From Mesorhizobium sp. AR02 (lineage in GTDB: Bacteria > Pseudomonadota > Alphaproteobacteria > Rhizobiales > Rhizobiaceae): a stretch of DNA of 64,000 bases. The position numbers were made by a program, and so were the translations under genes. The notes under the pieces were generated by a model. The model saw only the letters and a list, made by a program, of their open reading frames with translations. It ran no database searches and was not told the origin of the DNA. Location of the stretch: contig NZ_CP080531.1 in the NCBI RefSeq assembly GCF_024746835.1, forward strand, positions 3,988,001 to 4,052,000, given 5' to 3'. Position 1 is the stretch's first letter, and every line of letters begins with the position of its first letter. This document shows, in pieces, positions 59,741 through 64,000 of this stretch.

Positions 59741-62029
59741 TCAAGCGGCGACCTGGCCCTCGACGGCGTTGACAAGCGCGTCGGGGTCGAGCGGCTTGGT
59801 GACGAAGCCGCTGGCGCCGTGGGCGAGCACCGCATGGCGGGTCTTTTCCTGGCTGTCGGCCGACAGCACCATGATCGGTACGGGCGGCGCCGACGTTTCC
59901 TCTTCATGGCGGCGGATCGCGGCAATGGCATCCAGCCCATCCATGACCGGCATGTGCAGGTCCATCAGCACCACGTCGAAGCGGTGCTTGTGCCCGGCGC
60001 TGGTGACAGCCTCGACGGCGGCCTTGCCATTGCCGACCACCTTGACGCGGTGCCCCGCCTTCAACAGCGTGGCGCGGGCCAACATGGCATTGATGTCGTT
60101 GTCTTCGGCGATCAGCACGGACAGGCCCTGCTGACGATCACTTGGGGCGCGAAGTGCCGGGTTGCGGCGCTTTTCCGGCTGCGGCTGGGCAAGGGCCGGT
60201 CCATGGCTGGTCAAAAGGACACGCAAAAGTGTTCCCCCGCGCACCGGCCGGGCCAGGAAGGTCGCGTAGCCGCTGGCGCGGAACTCGCCAAGCATGCCGC
60301 GGTCGGTCGGCGCGATCAGCGTGACGGCTTCGCAATCGGAAAAGCCGCTTTGGCGCAACCGCTTGAGCAGTCTCCCGTCGCTCTCCTCCATGGCCGCATC
60401 GACCAGAAGCACGTCGCAGCCCTCGGCGAAGGGCACGGCCTGCGCCACGGTGGTCGCGATACCGGCCGTGCCGCCATTGGCGCGGATGGTGCGGGCGATG
60501 GCGTCGGCCTCGACGGCGTTCCTGGACAAGATCACCGCGCGCCTGCCGGCAAGCACGCTCTGCCGACCCTGTGGCGCCTCCGTGGCCTCCGCGGCCGGGA
60601 TTTCGAAGACGAATTCCGACCCTTGGCCAAGCCGGCTGGAGACCGAAATCGTACCGCCCATGGCAGCCACCAGGCGCTTGGAGATGGCAAGTCCCAGGCC
60701 CGCCCCGCCATGTGCGCGCGTCGAGGTGCCGTCGGCCTGCTCGAACTCTTCGAAGATGCGCTCCATATCCTCGTCGCGCAGGCCGGGTCCGGTGTCGGTG
60801 ATGGTGAAGCAGATGCGGTCGCTGCTCTCAGTGCGGGCGCGCGCGACGCTGACCAATACGCCACCGCTGTCGGTGAACTTGATGGCGTTGCCGATGAGGT
60901 TGAGCAACACCTGCCTGACCCGGCCCGGATCAGCGGTGATCAATTGCGGTACATCCGGTTCGACGTGGCAGCCGAGACCGATATCCTTGGCGAAGGCGCG
61001 CGCGGCCAGCAATTCGATGATGTTGTCTGCGATCTCGCGCACCGACATCGGCTGCGGCTCCGGATCGAAGCGGCCGGCCTCGATCTTGGAATAGTCGAGC
61101 AGGTCCTCGATCAGGGCGAGCAAGGCGCTGGCCGAGGTCGAGATGGCGCCGACATAAGTCTGCTGTTCCGGCGACAGGCTGGTGTCGGCCAAGAGCCTGG
61201 CCATGCCCATGATGCCGTTCATCGGCGTGCGGATTTCATGGCTGACGGTGGCGAGGAAGCGCGACTTGGCCTGGCTTGCGTATTCGGCCCGCTCGCGCGC
61301 GGTGATCAGCGAGGATTCAGCGCGCTTGCGGGCAGTGATATCGCGGGCGATGGCGCGATGCGAAACCGCGCCGCTATCCTTGTCGCGCACCGACAGTTCG
61401 ATCCAGGAGAACCAGCGCGAGCCGCTCGGCGTGCGGATGGCGACGTCGGTGGAACTCAGGCACTCATGGTCGGAAAAGGCGGCGTCGGGCACAATGCCGA
61501 CCTCGATGCCGAGTTCGGCAAGGGTCTTGCCTGCAAGATCGCGCTGATCGGTTTCGACCAGATCGGCGAACACCTTGTTGGCATAGACGATGTAGCCGTC
61601 GCGGTCGCGATGGATGACGAGATCGCCAAGCGCGTCGATGAGACCGCGAAAGCGCTCCTCGCTTTCCTGCATTTCCCACATGCGGTCGGCGAGCGTCTCG
61701 ATCTCGGCGCGGCTGCGGGCGGTGGTCTCGTCAAGAAGCACCACGGTACGGTGGACGCTGCGTCTGGCATGCAGATGCAGTCCAAGGCCGGCGAGGCCGG
61801 TTGCGAGCAATGCGAGGCTGATGAAGATCGGCGCCCCGGTCAGATGCGCGAGGCCCGCCAATATGATGATGGCAACGAAAGTCAGCAGCGGCAGGCCTTC
61901 CCGCCGGGCCAATTTCTGTTCGGGCACCAGCGGCGGCGCGGCGATAAACCGCCGCGCCGGCGCCGGCGTGGCAAGCGCATCGACATCGTCGCCTTTATTC
62001 GCCTGTTGGCTGTCGGATTCCGCGATCAT
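59741..62029 (-). CDS. Hybrid sensor histidine kinase with two receiver domains
   Basis: A 762-residue membrane kinase. Two membrane segments (about 46-88) are followed by a PAS domain (about 122-240), HisKA with phospho-acceptor His264 ([12 protein letters not shown]), and HATPase_c (about 370-480, [33 protein letters not shown]). The first receiver domain (about 500-610) lacks the acidic pair and has Arg for the conserved Lys, although LLVDAAM keeps an Asp. The second (about 640-755) is canonical ([22 protein letters not shown]). No cognate response regulator lies beside it. It is upstream of olsB on the same strand. Confidence 0.93.
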   Translation of the reverse strand: MIAESDSQQANKGDDVDALATPAPARRFIAAPPLVPEQKLARREGLPLLTFVAIIILAGLAHLTGAPIFISLALLATGLAGLGLHLHARRSVHRTVVLLDETTARSRAEIETLADRMWEMQESEERFRGLIDALGDLVIHRDRDGYIVYANKVFADLVETDQRDLAGKTLAELGIEVGIVPDAAFSDHECLSSTDVAIRTPSGSRWFSWIELSVRDKDSGAVSHRAIARDITARKRAESSLITARERAEYASQAKSRFLATVSHEIRTPMNGIMGMARLLADTSLSPEQQTYVGAISTSASALLALIEDLLDYSKIEAGRFDPEPQPMSVREIADNIIELLAARAFAKDIGLGCHVEPDVPQLITADPGRVRQVLLNLIGNAIKFTDSGGVLVSVARARTESSDRICFTITDTGPGLRDEDMERIFEEFEQADGTSTRAHGGAGLGLAISKRLVAAMGGTISVSSRLGQGSEFVFEIPAAEATEAPQGRQSVLAGRRAVILSRNAVEADAIARTIRANGGTAGIATTVAQAVPFAEGCDVLLVDAAMEESDGRLLKRLRQSGFSDCEAVTLIAPTDRGMLGEFRASGYATFLARPVRGGTLLRVLLTSHGPALAQPQPEKRRNPALRAPSDRQQGLSVLIAEDNDINAMLARATLLKAGHRVKVVGNGKAAVEAVTSAGHKHRFDVVLMDLHMPVMDGLDAIAAIRRHEEETSAPPVPIMVLSADSQEKTRHAVLAHGASGFVTKPLDPDALVNAVEGQVAA

Positions 62030-62171
62030 GCGAAACCCTTGCCAGACAGAGATTATGGAAAATTGCGGCGGATCGTTCGAATTTTAGCTGATAGGGCGGT
62101 TTTATCCCGGTAGCGGCGGATTCGCCACTGGATTGGCAATCCGTCCGCTGCCCGCGACCAGCGAGGCGGGA

Positions 62172-63161
62172 TTACATGTCGACGACGACGCGTCCGCGGA
62201 TCTTGCCGTCGACGATGTCGCGTGCCGCATCGATGATGCCGTCGAAGCCGATGGTCGTGGACAGGCTGGCGAGCTTCTGCAGGTCGAGATCGGAGCCAAT
62301 GCGCCGCCAGGCCTCGAGGCGCACAGCCTTCGGTGCCATCACCGAATCGATGCCAAGCAGCGAGACGCCGCGCAGGATGAAGGGGGCGACGCTCGACGGC
62401 AGATCCATGCCGCCGGCGAGGCCGCAGGCCGCGACCGCGCCACCATAGGAGGTCATCGACAGCACGTTGGCCAGCGTGTGGCTGCCGACCGAATCGATGC
62501 CGCCCGCCCAGCGTTCCTTGGCCAGCGGCTTGGCGGGCTGGTTGAGCTCGTCGCGCGAGATCACCTCGGCGGCGCCGAGGTTGATCAGATAGGGGCTTTC
62601 GGCATTGCGCCCGGTCGACGCAATGACGTGGTAACCGAGGCTGGACAGGATGGAGACCGCGACCGAACCGACGCCGCCGGCAGCACCCGTCACCACAACC
62701 GGACCGCGGTCGGGCAGGATGCCGTGCCGCTCCAGCGCCATGACGCAGAGCATGGCGGTGTAGCCGGCGGTGCCGACTGCCATCGCGTCATGCGGGCTGA
62801 TGCCTTCCGGCAGCGGCACCAGCCAGTCGCCCTTGACGCGGGCGCGCCCGGCATAGGCACCGAAATGCGTCTCGCCGACGCCCCAGCCGTTCAGGATGAC
62901 CTTGTCTCCCTTGCGCCAGTCGGGATTGGAGGACGAGATGACCGTGCCGGCAAAGTCGATGCCCGGCACCAGCGGCCAGCGGCGGACCACCGGCGCCTTG
63001 CCTGTAATGGCCAGCCCATCCTTGTAGTTCACCGTCGTCGCCTCGACCGCGACGGTGACGTCGCCCTCCATCAGGTCGGCATCGGTGAGGTCCGTCACGG
63101 CGACCGACTGTTTCTTGTCGGCGTCGCGCGAGACGAGGATGGCTTTGAAGGTTTCGGACAT
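62172..63161 (-). CDS. acuI: Acrylyl-CoA reductase (NADPH), AcuI type
   Basis: A 329-residue MDR-family reductase. The N-terminus [37 protein letters not shown] and the Rossmann site [18 protein letters not shown] match AcuI/YhdH, which reduce toxic acryloyl-CoA to propionyl-CoA. No zinc ligands are present, as usual for the group. CGGAGAAAAAG precedes the ATG. It acts in the cytoplasm. Confidence 0.9.
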   Translation of the reverse strand: MSETFKAILVSRDADKKQSVAVTDLTDADLMEGDVTVAVEATTVNYKDGLAITGKAPVVRRWPLVPGIDFAGTVISSSNPDWRKGDKVILNGWGVGETHFGAYAGRARVKGDWLVPLPEGISPHDAMAVGTAGYTAMLCVMALERHGILPDRGPVVVTGAAGGVGSVAVSILSSLGYHVIASTGRNAESPYLINLGAAEVISRDELNQPAKPLAKERWAGGIDSVGSHTLANVLSMTSYGGAVAACGLAGGMDLPSSVAPFILRGVSLLGIDSVMAPKAVRLEAWRRIGSDLDLQKLASLSTTIGFDGIIDAARDIVDGKIRGRVVVDM

Positions 63162-63218
63162 CTTTTTCTCCGCGAGCTGGCTTGGCGTCCTGGACTGTGC
63201 GGCGATGGCCGCGTGGGG

Positions 63219-63716
63219 TCAATCTTTGGAAGGCTTGGCGTTCGAAGGCTTGGGCTCGCGCCGCCAGCCGATGAGTTCGTCGAAGACGACCAGTGCCGCG
63301 CCCACGGAAATGAAGGCGTCGGCGAGGTTGAAGACGGCAAAGGACCAGACCGGCGTGTGGAACAGGATATAGTCGATGACATGACCGTAGACGGCGCGGT
63401 CGATCAGATTGCCCAGCGCGCCGCCGATGATCAGGGCAAATCCAGTGCGGGCGATGACGTGGGCCGATGGCGTGCGGGTGGCGAGGTAGAGCACGAAAGC
63501 GACGACCAGCACGGCGATGACCACCAGGCCGGTGTCGCCGAAGGAGGAGAACATCGAGAAGGCGATGCCGGTGTTGTAGGTGCGAAACAGCGCCAGGAAC
63601 GGCACCAGATCGAGCTTTTCCTGGAAGGGCAGGCCGGTCTCGACCAGGTGCTTTATCCACTGATCGAGCGCGATGGCCGCGACGACGAGCAGCGCGTAGG
63701 GGGACCATGATCTCAC
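63219..63716 (-). CDS. lspA: Lipoprotein signal peptidase
   Basis: A 165-residue inner-membrane aspartyl protease that removes the signal peptide of prolipoproteins. Four membrane segments are visible. The catalytic Asp115 (GNLIDR then VIDY) and Asp133 (FNLADAF) are present. The start is GTG at 63716, 14 bases after the upstream methyltransferase stop, so the two genes are probably co-transcribed. Confidence 0.95.
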   Translation of the reverse strand: MRSWSPYALLVVAAIALDQWIKHLVETGLPFQEKLDLVPFLALFRTYNTGIAFSMFSSFGDTGLVVIAVLVVAFVLYLATRTPSAHVIARTGFALIIGGALGNLIDRAVYGHVIDYILFHTPVWSFAVFNLADAFISVGAALVVFDELIGWRREPKPSNAKPSKD

Positions 63717-63729
63717 GGGCGGGCAACCT

Positions 63730-64000
63730 TCATTGCTGGTCGGCGATTGGTTCGAGCTTCAGCGCGCCGCGCCGGATCTCGAACAGCATGATGCCGGTGG
63801 CGACGGCGAGATTGAGCGAATCGGCGCGGCCGGCTTGCGGAATCCTGAGCAACCGGTCGCAGCTCGCGGCCAGGCTTTCGGGCAGGCCCTGCTGCTCGTT
63901 GCCCATCATCAGCAGCACCGGCCCACGGGAAAAATCGACCGAGCGGTAATCGACCGCGCCCTTCAGATGCGTACCGGCGACGAGGCCTGAAAACCCGCCG
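63730..64000 (-). CDS. TrmH/SpoU-family RNA methyltransferase, C-terminal part (5' end outside window)
   Basis: The frame is open from the end of the window to TGA at 63730. It carries the SPOUT knot motifs MMGNEQQGLP and IPQAGRADSLNLAVATGIML, diagnostic of the SpoU branch of 2'-O-methyltransferases acting on rRNA or tRNA. About 90 residues are present; the substrate-binding N-terminus lies outside. It is 14 bases upstream of lspA. Confidence 0.9.
   Translation of the reverse strand, partial: GGFSGLVAGTHLKGAVDYRSVDFSRGPVLLMMGNEQQGLPESLAASCDRLLRIPQAGRADSLNLAVATGIMLFEIRRGALKLEPIADQQ

Noticed and set aside
59645..62113. 822-codon plus-strand open frame opposite the hybrid histidine kinase
   Set aside because: The minus strand encodes full kinase and receiver motifs. 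The plus frame is rich in Arg/Gly/His with no recognisable domain, a typical shadow in GC-rich DNA.

Overview
The window is a GC-rich chromosomal segment of a Rhizobiales alphaproteobacterium, most likely Mesorhizobium or a close relative. The pointers are several UgpC/MalK-type sugar ABC systems, an olsB gene (ornithine lipid synthesis) with a Pho box, a polA gene beside a small-RNA-like intergenic region, a DUF2849/DUF934-type cys operon, a host-attachment-family protein, and families of GC-rich palindromic intergenic repeats. The genus call is inference. No IS element, CRISPR array, tRNA or rRNA gene was recognised.

Region by region: (1) 1-6719 is a sugar ABC operon (binding protein, two permeases, ATPase) followed by a TIM-barrel sugar isomerase/epimerase, a Gfo/Idh/MocA dehydrogenase and a YghZ-type aldo/keto reductase. 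(2) 6794-19731 is the most unusual part: eight consecutive genes, seven with an export signal and one with a single membrane anchor. They encode a trypsin-like zymogen, a V8/glutamyl-endopeptidase-like zymogen, a MORN-repeat protein, a Memo-CapA fusion, a WD40-caspase, a membrane-anchored unknown, a small secreted cysteine-containing unknown, and a Tat-type caspase. It looks like a proteolytic module of the cell envelope. (3) 19962-26425 holds a Fur/Zur-type regulator, a solitary AT-rich RusA-like gene, polA with damaged proofreading motifs, a candidate sRNA, an M20 peptidase and an RNase D-like exonuclease. (4) 26508-31351 has small membrane and stress proteins, a glycosyltransferase-like gene plus an OafA-type acyltransferase, and remnants. 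(5) 31352-40132 carries a class A PBP, an SDR, a NimT/NimR-like MFS-AraC-oxidoreductase cluster, a CPA2 antiporter and a host-attachment protein. (6) 40563-45464 is the assimilatory sulfate operon cysG-DUF2849-cysI-cysH-DUF934. (7) 45560-49099 has a GMC oxidoreductase, a DJ-1/PfpI protein and a fatty acid desaturase. (8) 49287-56644 is a LacI-controlled sugar ABC operon whose only enzyme is an ADP-ribosylglycohydrolase-family protein. (9) 56668-64000 has grpE, a TRIC/YicG channel, olsB, a hybrid histidine kinase, acuI, lspA and the end of a TrmH-type methyltransferase.

How the genes work together: regions 1 and 8 are uptake-plus-catabolism units. Region 6 takes activated sulfate to sulfide and supplies the siroheme cofactor. 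Region 2 is proposed, as inference, to be an envelope protease cascade, because both serine proteases have Arg-terminated propeptides and one has a Lys/Arg-type specificity pocket.
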